DNA from: Azoarcus sp.
Lineage (GTDB): Bacteria; Pseudomonadota; Gammaproteobacteria; Burkholderiales; Rhodocyclaceae
DNA: 64,000 bases
Assembly: GCA_030656215.1 (NCBI GenBank)
Contig: JAUSOD010000056.1
Span: forward strand, 40,100 to 104,099
Reading direction: 5' to 3'
The notes beneath the pieces were generated by a model. That model ran no database searches. It worked only from the letters and a program-made list of their open reading frames with translations, and had not been told where the DNA came from. This document shows positions 1 to 10,151 of the stretch, piece by piece. The translations under genes were made by a program, and so were the position numbers. Every line of letters begins with the position of its first letter. The first letter of the stretch is position 1.

Positions 1-2858
1 TCGCTCCGATTGGCGTCTCCGGGGCCGCACCGCTGGGTGTGGCCTACCTGACCTGGAAGGCGGACCAGGCCCTGTTCCCGCTGGTCGAGTCGTGGCCGGT
101 GCCCACCCGGACCGCCGAGACCTACCTGGTTCGGCGTGACGGTGAGGGGGTTCGCTTCCTGACGCCGCTGCGCTACCAGAGCGATGCGGCACTCACCTTG
201 ACCCGCCCCTTGAACGCACCGCACCTGCCTGCAGCCCGAGCTGCGCAAGGCGAGTACGGCATCCTGGCGGGAGGGCGCGATTATCGGGGCGTTCCCGTGC
301 TGGCCTACGCGACTGCCGTTGCCGGCACGCCGTGGCTGATGATTGCCGAGATCGACGAACTCGAGGCCTACGCCGGCATCCGGACCATGGCCTGGGCTAC
401 CGCCCTGGTGATGGGGCTTGGGCTCCTGCTGGTCTATTCTGCCGGCTACCAGTTGTGGCGCCGGGACCGGCAGCGCCAGGAACTGGCCGCGCTGCTCGCC
501 CAGCGGGCGGCAGAGGCGCGCTTTCGCGTTATCTTCGAACAGGCGCCGCTGGGCGTCACCCTGATCGACTCGCGTAGTGGACGCATCACGGAGGCCAACC
601 CGCGCTACTGTGAAATCGTCGGGCGCACCGCCGAGGAGCTGAGCGGGCTCGACCCGGTGCGTATCACCCACCCCGACGATGTTCTGGAGAGCCTCGCTCA
701 AGTTGCGCGCCTGGAGACAGGAGAAACGACCGGCTACCGCTTGAACAAGCGCTACCTTCGTCCGAACGGCTCCGTGGTGTGGGCCAGCGTGACCTGTGCG
801 CCGGTACACGTCGATACCGAAGAAGCCCCGCGTTACCTCGCTATCGTCGAGGACATCACCGCGCGCCGGCAGATGGAAGAGCGCTTGCGGATCAGCGAAG
901 AGCGTCACCGTCTGCTGGCCGACAATGCGATTGATGTCATCCTGACCATGGATCTTGAGGGCCGATTCTCCTATGTGAGCCCATCGGTCGAGAAGTTGCG
1001 CGGCTTCACTGCCGATGAGGTCATGCGGCAATCGATGGAGGAGGTGCTCACTCCCGCATCGCTCGTCATTGCCGAAGCCTATCTGGAAAGACTGCGCGAC
1101 AAGGTGAAGGCCGGGCTGCCCCTTGAGCATTTTCGCGGCGAGCTTGAGCATCGGTGCAAGGACGGCTCGACGGTGTGGACCGATGTGAGCGCGAATCCGC
1201 TGCTCAGCAACGACGGTAGCTTTGTGGAAATTCTCGGGGTGACCCGCGACATCAGCGAGCGCAAGCGTTACGAGCGTGAGCTGAGGCAGGTCTATGAGGC
1301 CGCCGAGGCCGCCAATGCGGCCAAGAGCGAGTTCCTCGCCCACATGAGCCACGAGATCCGCACGCCGATGAATGCCGTGCTAGGTCTGGCCCAGGTGCTC
1401 GAGCGCGAGCCGCTTACGCCGAAGCAGCGTGACATGATCGAGCGCATCCGGACGGCCGGCCAATCCCTGCTCACCATCCTCAATGACGTGCTCGACTTGT
1501 CCAAGATCGAGGCGGGTCAGCTGCGCCTCGAGCCGCGGTCTTTCGATCTGGACGTCCTGTTTGCCAATCTCGATAGCCTGATGGGTCAGGCCGCGCGGGC
1601 CAAGGGGCTGGTGTTGCGCATCGAAGTCCCGCCGCTGCCGCTGGGTCCACTGCTTGGCGACGGGCTGCGCCTGGAGCAGGTGTTGTTCAACCTGACCGGC
1701 AACGCGATCAAATTTACTGAGCAGGGAGAAGTAGCGGTGCTGGTTCAGTTGCGTGAGGCCAGCGAGCAGGCGCTGCGCTTGCGCTTCGAGGTGCGCGATA
1801 CCGGCATCGGCATTGCGCCGGATGCGCTTACCCGGCTGTTCATGCCGTTTGCCCAGGCCGATGCGGGCATCGGTCGGCGGTTTGGCGGGACCGGACTGGG
1901 CTTGTCGATCTGCAAGCGCCTGGTGGAGCTGATGGGCGGGGTGATCGGCGCCACGAGCGAGGCCGGAATGGGCAGTACCTTCTGGTTCGAGCTGCCCTTC
2001 GCGCGGGGTGACGAAAACGACCTGTGCGCGCTGGCCGCCACCCCCGTGCCGGCACTGTCCGGGCCGCGCCTGGTGGGCGCGCATCTGCTGGTGGTGGACG
2101 ACAGCGCGATGAATCGCGATCTGGTGGAGCGGGCCTTGATGCTGGAGGGCGCAACTGCCACCCTGGCCGCAGATGGCCAGCAGGCGGTGCAGCTGCTGGC
2201 CACCCGGCCCGAGGGATTCGATGCGGTGCTGATGGACGTGCAGATGCCGGTAATGGACGGACTAACCGCCACCCGGCTGATTCGAGACGAACTGCGCCTG
2301 ACCGATCTGCCCATCATTGCCTTCACCGCCGGGGTGCGCGACGAACAGCAAGCGGCGGCGCGTGCAGCCGGCGCGAACGAAGTGCTGCCCAAGCCGATGG
2401 ACCTCGAGCAGATGGCGATCCTGCTGTCGACATGGGTAAGCCCGCGACGCGCGGGGCCGGAGCTGGCGTCAGCCGCCAAGCCGGAATTAGCGCCGGCAGG
2501 CCATGACACCGACGAAGTGTTTCCCCTCATTGCAGGCATCGATCGCGAGCGGGCCACGCAGCGGCTGAGCGGGGATCGGGCCATGTTCCTTGGCCTGCTC
2601 GAGCTGTTCATCGATGACAACGCCGACGCAGCCGAACAGACGCGCCACGATCTGGCGCGGGGCGACCGGGAGTCGGCTGCGCGTCGGATGCATACCCTGG
2701 GCAGCAACGCCGGATTCATCTGCGCGCTGCAGCTGATGGAGGCCGCAAGAGGGCTGGAGAAGGCGATCGATCAGGGTGCGGAAGCGCTGGATGCCCGACT
2801 CGCCACCCTTGGCCTTCAGATTGCCGAGCTCGTCGACGCCAGCGCGCCCTGGCGCTGA
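1..2858 (+). CDS. Hybrid sensor histidine kinase (sensor-TM-PAS-PAS-HisKA-HATPase-REC-HPt), 5' end outside the window
   Basis: The reading frame is open from the left edge, so the start lies upstream; the GTG at 39 is only the first start-like codon inside the window. Counting residues from that GTG: the tail of a periplasmic sensor region (about 1-115), a membrane segment near 118-140, two PAS modules (about 155-285 and 290-415), a dimerisation/phosphoacceptor helix with His438 in SHEIRTP, an HATPase domain with the GTGLGL glycine box, a receiver domain with Asp733 (VLMDVQMP), and a C-terminal HPt domain with His885 (RMHTLGSNAG). The whole phosphorelay is therefore in one membrane protein. 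The ligand is unknown, no partner regulator follows, and the next feature is a convergent tRNA gene. Confidence 0.93.
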   Translation, partial: APIGVSGAAPLGVAYLTWKADQALFPLVESWPVPTRTAETYLVRRDGEGVRFLTPLRYQSDAALTLTRPLNAPHLPAARAAQGEYGILAGGRDYRGVPVLAYATAVAGTPWLMIAEIDELEAYAGIRTMAWATALVMGLGLLLVYSAGYQLWRRDRQRQELAALLAQRAAEARFRVIFEQAPLGVTLIDSRSGRITEANPRYCEIVGRTAEELSGLDPVRITHPDDVLESLAQVARLETGETTGYRLNKRYLRPNGSVVWASVTCAPVHVDTEEAPRYLAIVEDITARRQMEERLRISEERHRLLADNAIDVILTMDLEGRFSYVSPSVEKLRGFTADEVMRQSMEEVLTPASLVIAEAYLERLRDKVKAGLPLEHFRGELEHRCKDGSTVWTDVSANPLLSNDGSFVEILGVTRDISERKRYERELRQVYEAAEAANAAKSEFLAHMSHEIRTPMNAVLGLAQVLEREPLTPKQRDMIERIRTAGQSLLTILNDVLDLSKIEAGQLRLEPRSFDLDVLFANLDSLMGQAARAKGLVLRIEVPPLPLGPLLGDGLRLEQVLFNLTGNAIKFTEQGEVAVLVQLREASEQALRLRFEVRDTGIGIAPDALTRLFMPFAQADAGIGRRFGGTGLGLSICKRLVELMGGVIGATSEAGMGSTFWFELPFARGDENDLCALAATPVPALSGPRLVGAHLLVVDDSAMNRDLVERALMLEGATATLAADGQQAVQLLATRPEGFDAVLMDVQMPVMDGLTATRLIRDELRLTDLPIIAFTAGVRDEQQAAARAAGANEVLPKPMDLEQMAILLSTWVSPRRAGPELASAAKPELAPAGHDTDEVFPLIAGIDRERATQRLSGDRAMFLGLLELFIDDNADAAEQTRHDLARGDRESAARRMHTLGSNAGFICALQLMEAARGLEKAIDQGAEALDARLATLGLQIAELVDASAPWR

Positions 2859-2965
2859 GCGGCCCGCCCGACGCGGTGAGAACCCGCCGCCCCTTGGGGG
2901 GTGGTGCCGTGTTCGGCAGCTCAGTACAGGCTGTGGCTGTACCGGTGGCAGGTGTCGGCAAAACA

Positions 2966-2994
2966 ACAAAAAGGCCAACCCCGGAGGGCTGGCC
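2966..2994 (-). terminator. Rho-independent terminator of the tRNA-Met gene
   Basis: On the minus strand a GC-rich hairpin (arms GGCCAGCCC and GGGTTGGCC, one G-U/A mismatch region, short loop) is followed directly by TTTTT. It lies about 17 bases past the 3' end of the tRNA and fits as its terminator. Confidence 0.8.
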
Positions 2995-3010
2995 CTAGTG
3001 CATTATTTGT

Positions 3011-3087
3011 TGGTGGTGATGGGCGGAATCGAACCGCCGACCTATGGGTTATGAATCCATCGCTCTAACCGTCTGAGCTACATCACC
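3011..3087 (-). tRNA. tRNA-Met (anticodon CAU), probably elongator
   Basis: The reverse complement folds as a 77-nt tRNA. The acceptor stem GGTGATG pairs with CATCACC, the discriminator is A, and CCA is encoded at 3013-3011. The D-loop region (GTAGCTCAGACGG) and T-arm (GGTTCGATTCC) are canonical. The anticodon CAT is at 3053-3051 in the loop TTCATAA. The base pair closing the anticodon stem is an A-C mismatch. A normal G1-C72 pair argues against the initiator tRNA. An Ile tRNA read through lysidine also has a CAU anticodon and cannot be ruled out by eye. Confidence 0.93.
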
Positions 3088-3100
3088 AACAGAGCGCGCG

Positions 3101-3130
3101 AATATAGCTGTTCATGGGGGGTGGCGTCAA
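3101..3130 (-). promoter_or_regulatory. Sigma-70 promoter for tRNA-Met
   Basis: On the minus strand, TTGACG (3130-3125) and TATATT (3106-3101) are separated by 18 bases. A GC-rich discriminator (CGCGCGC) follows, as is usual at stable RNA promoters, ending a few bases before the mature tRNA 5' end at 3087. Confidence 0.75.
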
Positions 3131-3237
3131 TAAGCGGCGGGGTTCTTTTTTGTCGGGGTAGTCCGTGGCGAAGTCGGGATGGTGCTGGTCGATGGTGTTG
3201 TAATGCTTGATTTATAAAGGGTTTTGCATTGACATCG

Positions 3238-3621
3238 ATGGGGCGATCGGTGATCATTCGCAACCTTGATATGTTCCTTCGGCCCAGCCGGGAAATCGTG
3301 CGCGTCCTTCGTCTTGTCTTTTGCCTTGTCCTGGGTAGTTTGAGCGTCCCCCAGGCGCTTGCCTCCATGCCCCGTCCCATTCCGGTTGCAGCGAAAAAGG
3401 TCGTGATGACTTTTGCTGGTAGCGCCCGGGTGATGGTGGGCAGCGACGCCAGACTGCTCAGCCCCGGTGCGCAGATTCGTGATCAGCAAAACCGCATCGT
3501 CCTGCCCTCGCATGTGGCGGGTGAGTACAAGGTGCGGGCGCTGGTCGACAATAGTGGCCAGGTTCATCGGGTGTGGATTCTGACCCCCGAGGAAATCGCC
3601 GCGCCCGACCCCAAGAAGTGA
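3238..3621 (+). CDS. Small secreted hypothetical protein
   Basis: A 127-residue protein when started at ATG 3238; a TTG at 3229 and an ATG at 3271 are alternatives and none has a clear ribosome binding site. A basic N-terminus and a hydrophobic run (about residues 25-42) end in ALA-SM, a plausible signal peptidase I site, so the mature part (about 85 residues) should be periplasmic. No domain is recognised. The C-terminus ends in DPKK. The stop lies ten bases before miaB, so the two may be co-transcribed. Confidence 0.65.
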   Translation: MGRSVIIRNLDMFLRPSREIVRVLRLVFCLVLGSLSVPQALASMPRPIPVAAKKVVMTFAGSARVMVGSDARLLSPGAQIRDQQNRIVLPSHVAGEYKVRALVDNSGQVHRVWILTPEEIAAPDPKK

Positions 3622-3631
3622 AGATCCCCCA

Positions 3632-4980
3632 ATGAAGAAACTCTACATCCGCACCTTCGGGTGCCAGATGAACGAGTACGACTCCGACAAAATGGCGGAC
3701 GTGCTCGGTGCGAACGAGGTCATGACCAAGACCGACAACCCGGAAGAGGCGGACATCATCCTGTACAACACCTGTTCGGTGCGCGAAAACGCGCAAGAGC
3801 GGGTGTTTCATGATCTCGGCCGGGTGCGTTTGCTCAAGCAGAAAAATCCGAACCTGATCATCGGTGTCGGCGGCTGTGTGGCCAGCCAGGAAGGAGACGC
3901 GATCGTGAAGCGCGCACCTTACGTCGACGTGGTGTTCGGTCCGCAGACCCTTCATCGTCTGCCGGCGATGATCGACGCGCGTCGAACGAGCGGGCGTTCG
4001 CAGGTCGATATCTCCTTTCCCGAGATCGAGAAGTTCGACGCGATGCCGCCGGCACGGGTCGAAGGCTCGAGCGCCTTCGTGTCGATCATGGAGGGGTGCT
4101 CCAAGTACTGTACCTTCTGTGTGGTGCCTTATACCCGTGGCGAAGAGGTCTCACGACCGCTCGACGACATCCTGGCCGAAGTGGCCGGTCTGGCGGCGCA
4201 GGGGGTGAAGGAGATCACCCTGCTGGGGCAGAACGTGAACGCCTGGCGCGGCGAACTGGTGCGTACGCAAGGCGAGGAGGGCGACTTTGCTTTCCTCCTG
4301 GAGTGCGTGGCCGAGGTGCCTGGCGTCGAGCGCATTCGCTACACCACGTCGCATCCGCGCGAGATGACGCAGCGTGTGTTCGATGCCTATCTGAAGATTC
4401 CGAAGCTGGTGTCGCACCTGCACTTGCCGGTGCAGGCGGGCTCGGACCGGGTGCTGGCCGCGATGAAACGCGGTTACACCGTGCTCGAGTTCAAGTCGGT
4501 GGTGAAAAAGCTGCGTGCGGCGCGCCCCGATCTGTCGCTGTCGTCCGACTTCATCGTCGGCTTTCCGGGCGAGACTGAAGAAGAGTTCGAGAAGACGATG
4601 AAGCTGATCGACGAGGTCGGTTTCGATTCGTCCTTCAGCTTCATCTATAGCGCACGTCCCGGCACCCCGGCGGCGGATCTGGAAGATCCGGTTCCGCAGG
4701 AAACCAAGCTGCGCTGGCTGGCCCGTCTGCAGAAGCGGATCGACGAGCAGGCGCAGGTGATCAGCCAGGCGATGGTGGGCAGCATGCAGCGCATACTGGT
4801 AGAAGGGCCGTCGAAGAAGAATCCGGATGAGCTCGCAGGTCGCACCGACAACAATCGGGTGGTGAACTTCGATGCAGCATCGCCGAACCGTCTGCGCCTG
4901 ATCGGCCAGTTCATCGATGTCAGGATCACCGCGGCGCTGCCACACAGCCTGCGCGGCGAGATCGTGACCAGGGAGTCCTG

Positions 4981-4981
<1 letters not shown>
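3632..4981 (+). CDS. miaB: tRNA-2-methylthio-N6-isopentenyladenosine synthase MiaB
   Basis: A 449-residue radical-SAM methylthiotransferase that adds the 2-methylthio group to i6A37 of tRNAs reading UNN codons. The N-terminal domain carries Cys11, Cys48 and Cys82, which hold the auxiliary 4Fe-4S cluster. The radical SAM motif CSKYCTFC gives Cys156, Cys160 and Cys163, and a TRAM-like RNA-binding domain forms the last 60 or so residues. Length and motifs match the family. The stop overlaps the phoH start (TGATG), so translation is probably coupled, and the neighbours phoH and ybeY are also RNA-metabolism genes. Confidence 0.97.
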
Positions 4982-5953
<972 letters not shown>

Positions 5954-5973
<20 letters not shown>

Positions 5974-6709
5974 CCCCAGGATCGTCGCCGTCGATGCCGA
6001 GGGCAAGGCGACCAGAATCAAGGCCGAGCGCCTGGAGATCGACCTTGGTGACGGCCGGCGCTTGTCGCTGAGTTTTCCGGACCGGGCCTGGGGCGATCTC
6101 GAGATTGAGGCCGATACGGCGAGCGAATCCGAGGTGCCGGTCATCAGCGTGCAACCTGGCGCATGTAACGTGCTGACGCTGCGCGTGGATGTGCATCACG
6201 ACATGCAGCCCGCCGATGAGTTTGATCTGCTCCAGACCGAGGCGCCACCGATGCTCAATCTGGCCGTGCAGAAGGCGCTCGAAGGCAGCGACCGGCTCAG
6301 CGCCCCCAAGAAGCACCAGATCCGGCGCTGGGCACAGGCCGCGCTGCTGCGGGATGTCGAGCTTACGGTGCGGCTGGTGGGCGAGGCCGAAGGGCGCGAA
6401 CTGAACCGCAACTACCGTGGAAAGGACTACGCGACCAACGTGCTCACCTTCGTCTATGGTGAAGAAGCGCATATGCCTGCGATTGAGGGCGCACCGCTTA
6501 CGGGCGATCTGGTCTTGTGCGTGCCGGTGGTGGTGCGCGAGGCGGCCGCACAAGGCAAGTCGCTCGATGCGCATTTCGCCCACCTGGTGGTCCACGGCAT
6601 GCTGCATCTGCAGGGTCATGACCACGAGGCCGAGGCCGAGGCTGCGGCCATGGAAGCACGCGAGCGCGACATCCTGCGTACCCTGGGCTATGCTGATCCT
6701 TATGCATGA
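5954..6709 (+). CDS. ybeY: Endoribonuclease YbeY with an N-terminal extension
   Basis: The C-terminal ~150 residues are a complete YbeY: the zinc motif [11 protein letters not shown] supplies His214, His218 and His224, and SFPD/NVLTF-type core motifs precede it. YbeY processes rRNA ends and takes part in ribosome quality control. Starting at ATG 5954 gives 251 residues, about 95 more than the usual length. The extra part ([10 protein letters not shown]...LSLSFPD) looks like a small folded domain rather than random translation. An internal ATG at 6251 would give a standard-length protein but lacks a good ribosome binding site. It overlaps phoH by 20 bases. Confidence 0.92.
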
Positions 6710-6725
6710 GGCCGGGTTCGGCAAG

Positions 6726-6798
6726 GGGTGAGGTGTAAGGTATGAGCGACTGTATGCACGATTCGTGCTTATGAGTGCTCACACCTTATTCCTTACCC
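6726..6798 (+). repeat. Long imperfect inverted repeat between ybeY and corC
   Basis: The 22-base arms at 6726-6747 and 6777-6798 are complementary at 18 positions, and at 20 if G-U pairs in RNA are allowed. The 29-base loop contains a second hairpin, GCACG-ATT-CGTGC (6756-6768). The structure ends nine bases before the corC ATG. There is no T-run, so it is not a typical terminator; it may be an mRNA processing site or a translational control element. Confidence 0.7.
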
Positions 6799-6807
6799 AG
6801 CGTCAAT

Positions 6808-7653
6808 ATGGACAGCACCCCTAGTAAGCCTTCATTACTCGAACGACTTTCGGCCCTTCTCTCGCGCGAACCGGAAGATCGCGATGAACTCCTCGCGCTG
6901 CTTCACTCGGCCTTCGAGCGCAGTTTGCTCGACGGCGATGCCCTTTCAATTATCGAAGGGGCGCTGCAGATGTCCGACATGCAGGTGCGTGATGTGATGG
7001 TTCCACGTGCGCAGATGGACGTCATTCATGTCGATGACCCGATGGACAAGATTGCGGATTTCGTCGTCGACACGGCCCACTCCCGCTTTCCCGCGGTCGG
7101 TGAGAGCAAGGACGATGTGGCGGGCATCCTGCTCGCCAAGGATTTGCTGCGCTACTTTGCCGGGCGCGAATTCGACTTGCGCGACATGCTCCGTCCGGCG
7201 GTGTTCGTGCCCGAATCCAAGCGCCTGAACGTCCTGCTGCGCGAGTTTCGCGTCAGCCGCAACCATATGGCCATCGTGGTGGACGAATACGGGGGTGTGG
7301 CCGGACTGGTCACGATCGAGGATGTGCTCGAGCAGATCGTCGGCGACATCGAGGATGAATACGATTTCGACGAGGTCAGTGACAGTATCCGGCTCGACCA
7401 CAGTGGCCGCTACCGGGTCAAGGCGACGACCGAGATCGAGGATTTCAACACCGCCTTTGCCACCGATTTCAGCGATGACGAAGTCGATACCGTGGGAGGG
7501 CTGGTGATTCGCCAACTTGGGCGCCTGCCCAAGCGGGGAGAGGCAGTGGTGCTCGAGGGCCTCAAGATCCAAGTGCTGCGCGCCGACAGTCGGCGTGTCC
7601 ACACCTTGCTGGTCGAACGCGTGCCGGTCACGCCTGAAGCCGTCGGTAACTGA
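6808..7653 (+). CDS. corC: CorC/HlyC-family CBS-domain protein (magnesium/cobalt efflux type)
   Basis: A 281-residue cytoplasmic protein with a CBS-domain pair (about residues 70-190, including VMVPRAQM and VVDEYGGVAGLVTIEDVLEQ) and the CorC_HlyC domain at the C-terminus. The family is linked to Mg2+/Co2+ efflux. The order ybeY-corC-lnt is conserved in proteobacteria. ATG 6808 is preferred over GTG 6775, which lies inside the inverted repeat. The stop overlaps the lnt start (TGATG). Confidence 0.92.
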   Translation: MDSTPSKPSLLERLSALLSREPEDRDELLALLHSAFERSLLDGDALSIIEGALQMSDMQVRDVMVPRAQMDVIHVDDPMDKIADFVVDTAHSRFPAVGESKDDVAGILLAKDLLRYFAGREFDLRDMLRPAVFVPESKRLNVLLREFRVSRNHMAIVVDEYGGVAGLVTIEDVLEQIVGDIEDEYDFDEVSDSIRLDHSGRYRVKATTEIEDFNTAFATDFSDDEVDTVGGLVIRQLGRLPKRGEAVVLEGLKIQVLRADSRRVHTLLVERVPVTPEAVGN

Positions 7654-9194
7654 TGGCGGCACGCTTCGGCGGGCTGTTGTCTCCAGCCTTATTGTCTCCG
7701 TCCTTTTTGTCTCCCGCCTTCATTGCGGCGCTGGGCGCGGGCGCCATTTCGGTGTTGGCGTTCGCGCCGTTCGGGCTGTTTCCGCTGCTCGTGCTGAGTC
7801 TTGCAGTGCTGGTACGAGTGCTGGAGCGAACCGAGTCGGCGCGAACCGGCTTCATCCTCGGCCTTGCTTGGGGGCTGGGTGCGTTCCTGGCCGGCGTGTC
7901 CTGGCTCTATGTCGCGCTCAATCGCTATGGCGGCATGCCGATGCCACTGGCAGCGCTGGCGATTCTGCTCGTATGCCTTTACCTGGCGCTGTACCCGGCA
8001 TTGGTCGGGGCGCTGTATGTGCGTTTGCGGTCGGGCGGCACGGCTTCACGCGCGCTGCTCTTTGCGGCATTGTGGTTGTTGTCCGAGTGGTTGCGCGGAG
8101 TGGTGTTTACCGGGTTTCCGTGGCTTGCGAGCGGCTATTCACAGACGCCGCCCAGTCCGCTGGCCGGTTATCTGCCCGTCATCGGTGTGTATGGGCTTGG
8201 CGGCGTGCTCGCCTTTATTTCCGCGCTGCTGGTGCTTGCGCCCTGGCCGCAGTGGCGGACGGCGATGAAACCGGTTGCGCTGGTGGCAGGGCTGGTAGCC
8301 GGGTTGCTGGTACTTGGTGCCGGGCTCGGACGTGTGGCCTGGACCGAGGCAGAAGGCGATGCCCTGTCGGTGGCGCTCATCCAGACGAACTTCGAACAAG
8401 GCTTGAAGTGGCGGGAGGATCAGTTTGTCGGGGTCTTGCAGGCCAACCTCCGACTGGTACGAGAGAGTCGTGCCGATCTGGTGGTACTGCCCGAAACCAC
8501 CTTGCCGGCGCTGGTCGACCGCCTGCCCGCGGGCTATCTCGATCTGTTGGGCGATATGGTGCGCGAGCGCGGCGGCGCGCTGGTGCTGGGCGTATTCACC
8601 CGTGGCCAACCCGGGCAGATCCACAACGCGGCGATCAGTGTCGGGAATGGGCCGCAACAGCATTATGCCAAGCAGCATCTGGTGCCCTTTGGCGAGTATT
8701 CTCCGCCGCTGTTCGGCTGGTTCTACCGGGTTGCCGACATCCCGATGTCGGACCAGACCGGCGGTGGCCCGGGACAGAGGCCGATGGCGCTGCTCGGACA
8801 GCGGATCGCGGTCAACATCTGCTACGAGGATCTGTTCGGTGCCGAGCTGCTCGCCAGCCTGCCCGAGGCCACACTGATGCTCAATCTGTCGAACCTCGCC
8901 TGGTATGGCGATTCGCTCGCGCAGCCACAGCATCTGCAGATTGCGCGCGTGAGGGCGCTCGAGACCGGCCGCCCGATGCTGCGTTCGACCAATACTGGCA
9001 TGACGGCGCTGATCCAGCCCGACGGGTCGGTTGAAGCGGTACTGCCGGCGTTCGAACAGGGGGTGCTGGAGGTCGAGGTGCGCGGCTATGGCGGCATGAC
9101 GCCGTATGCGCGATGGGGCAATTGGCCGGCGCTGGCGCTGGCGGTCGGGCTTGTATTCCTTGTCGCCCGCCCGCGCAGGCGCGAATGCCAGTAA
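7653..9194 (+). CDS. lnt: Apolipoprotein N-acyltransferase Lnt
   Basis: A 513-residue inner-membrane enzyme that adds the third acyl chain to lipoproteins. About six to seven hydrophobic segments fill the N-terminal ~220 residues, followed by a periplasmic nitrilase-like domain with the catalytic triad Glu281 (VLPETTLPA), Lys340 (YAKQHLVPFGEY) and Cys390 (NICYEDLFG), and a final C-terminal membrane helix. All three catalytic residues are present and the length is normal. It starts within the corC stop codon. Confidence 0.96.
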   Translation: MAARFGGLLSPALLSPSFLSPAFIAALGAGAISVLAFAPFGLFPLLVLSLAVLVRVLERTESARTGFILGLAWGLGAFLAGVSWLYVALNRYGGMPMPLAALAILLVCLYLALYPALVGALYVRLRSGGTASRALLFAALWLLSEWLRGVVFTGFPWLASGYSQTPPSPLAGYLPVIGVYGLGGVLAFISALLVLAPWPQWRTAMKPVALVAGLVAGLLVLGAGLGRVAWTEAEGDALSVALIQTNFEQGLKWREDQFVGVLQANLRLVRESRADLVVLPETTLPALVDRLPAGYLDLLGDMVRERGGALVLGVFTRGQPGQIHNAAISVGNGPQQHYAKQHLVPFGEYSPPLFGWFYRVADIPMSDQTGGGPGQRPMALLGQRIAVNICYEDLFGAELLASLPEATLMLNLSNLAWYGDSLAQPQHLQIARVRALETGRPMLRSTNTGMTALIQPDGSVEAVLPAFEQGVLEVEVRGYGGMTPYARWGNWPALALAVGLVFLVARPRRRECQ

Positions 9195-9239
9195 AATCCC
9201 GGTCTTTGCGTTCGATGCGCGGCAATGCCGCCCGAGACC

Positions 9240-10151
9240 ATGTCCCTCAAGAATCCGACCTTCCAGCAAGTCATCCTCACGCTCCAGCAATTCTGGGGCG
9301 ATCGCGGCTGCGTGCTGCTGCAACCCTATGACCTCGAAGTGGGTGCCGGCACCTCGCACACCGCCACTTTTCTGCGTGCGATCGGCCCCGAGCCGTGGAA
9401 CGCCGCCTACGTCCAGCCATCGCGTCGGCCCAAGGACGGGCGCTACGGCGAAAACCCGAACCGGCTGCAGCACTACTACCAGTATCAGGTGGTGCTCAAG
9501 CCGTCGCCGCTGAACATCCAGGAGTTGTATCTGGATTCGCTGCGCGCGCTGGGCATAGACCCCAATGCACACGACATCCGCTTTGTCGAGGACGACTGGG
9601 AGAACCCCACCCTCGGTGCCTGGGGCCTGGGCTGGGAGGTGTGGCTCGACGGTATGGAGGTGACCCAGTTCACCTATTTCCAGCAGGTCGGCGGCATAGA
9701 CTGCAAGCCGGTGCTGGGCGAGATTACCTACGGGCTCGAGCGCCTCGCAATGTATCTGCAGGGGGTCGAGAACGTGTATGACCTGGTCTGGGCCGTGTAC
9801 CCGGACGGCTCGAAGGTCACCTACGGCGACGTCTATCACCAGAACGAGGTCGAACAATCGACCTACAACTTCGAACACTCGAACGTGGACTTCCTGTTCT
9901 CGCTGTTTTCCAACTACGAGTCCGAAGCCAAGCGCCTGATGGAAGTCGGTCTGGCGCTGCCGGCCTACGAGATGGTGCTTAAGGCGGCGCACAACTTCAA
10001 CATGCTGGACGCCCGCGGCGCGATCTCGGTGACCGAGCGTGCGGCCTACATCGGCCGTATCCGCAACCTGTCGCGCGCGGTGGCGCAGGCCTACTTCGCT
10101 TCCCGTGAAACACTCGGCTTCCCCATGCTGAACAACAAGGAGGCCGTGTGA
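9240..10151 (+). CDS. glyQ: Glycyl-tRNA synthetase alpha subunit
   Basis: A 303-residue protein with the highly conserved GlyQ opening ([17 protein letters not shown]) and signature [10 protein letters not shown]. It forms the catalytic subunit of the alpha2-beta2 bacterial glycyl-tRNA synthetase. ATG 9240 (MSLKNPTF) is chosen over the in-frame ATG at 9225 because it matches the usual family start. The stop overlaps the glyS start. Confidence 0.97.
   Translation: MSLKNPTFQQVILTLQQFWGDRGCVLLQPYDLEVGAGTSHTATFLRAIGPEPWNAAYVQPSRRPKDGRYGENPNRLQHYYQYQVVLKPSPLNIQELYLDSLRALGIDPNAHDIRFVEDDWENPTLGAWGLGWEVWLDGMEVTQFTYFQQVGGIDCKPVLGEITYGLERLAMYLQGVENVYDLVWAVYPDGSKVTYGDVYHQNEVEQSTYNFEHSNVDFLFSLFSNYESEAKRLMEVGLALPAYEMVLKAAHNFNMLDARGAISVTERAAYIGRIRNLSRAVAQAYFASRETLGFPMLNNKEAV

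Noticed and set aside
39..41. GTG as the true start of the sensor kinase.
   Set aside because: The frame stays open to the left edge and the protein begins mid-domain, so this is an internal codon.
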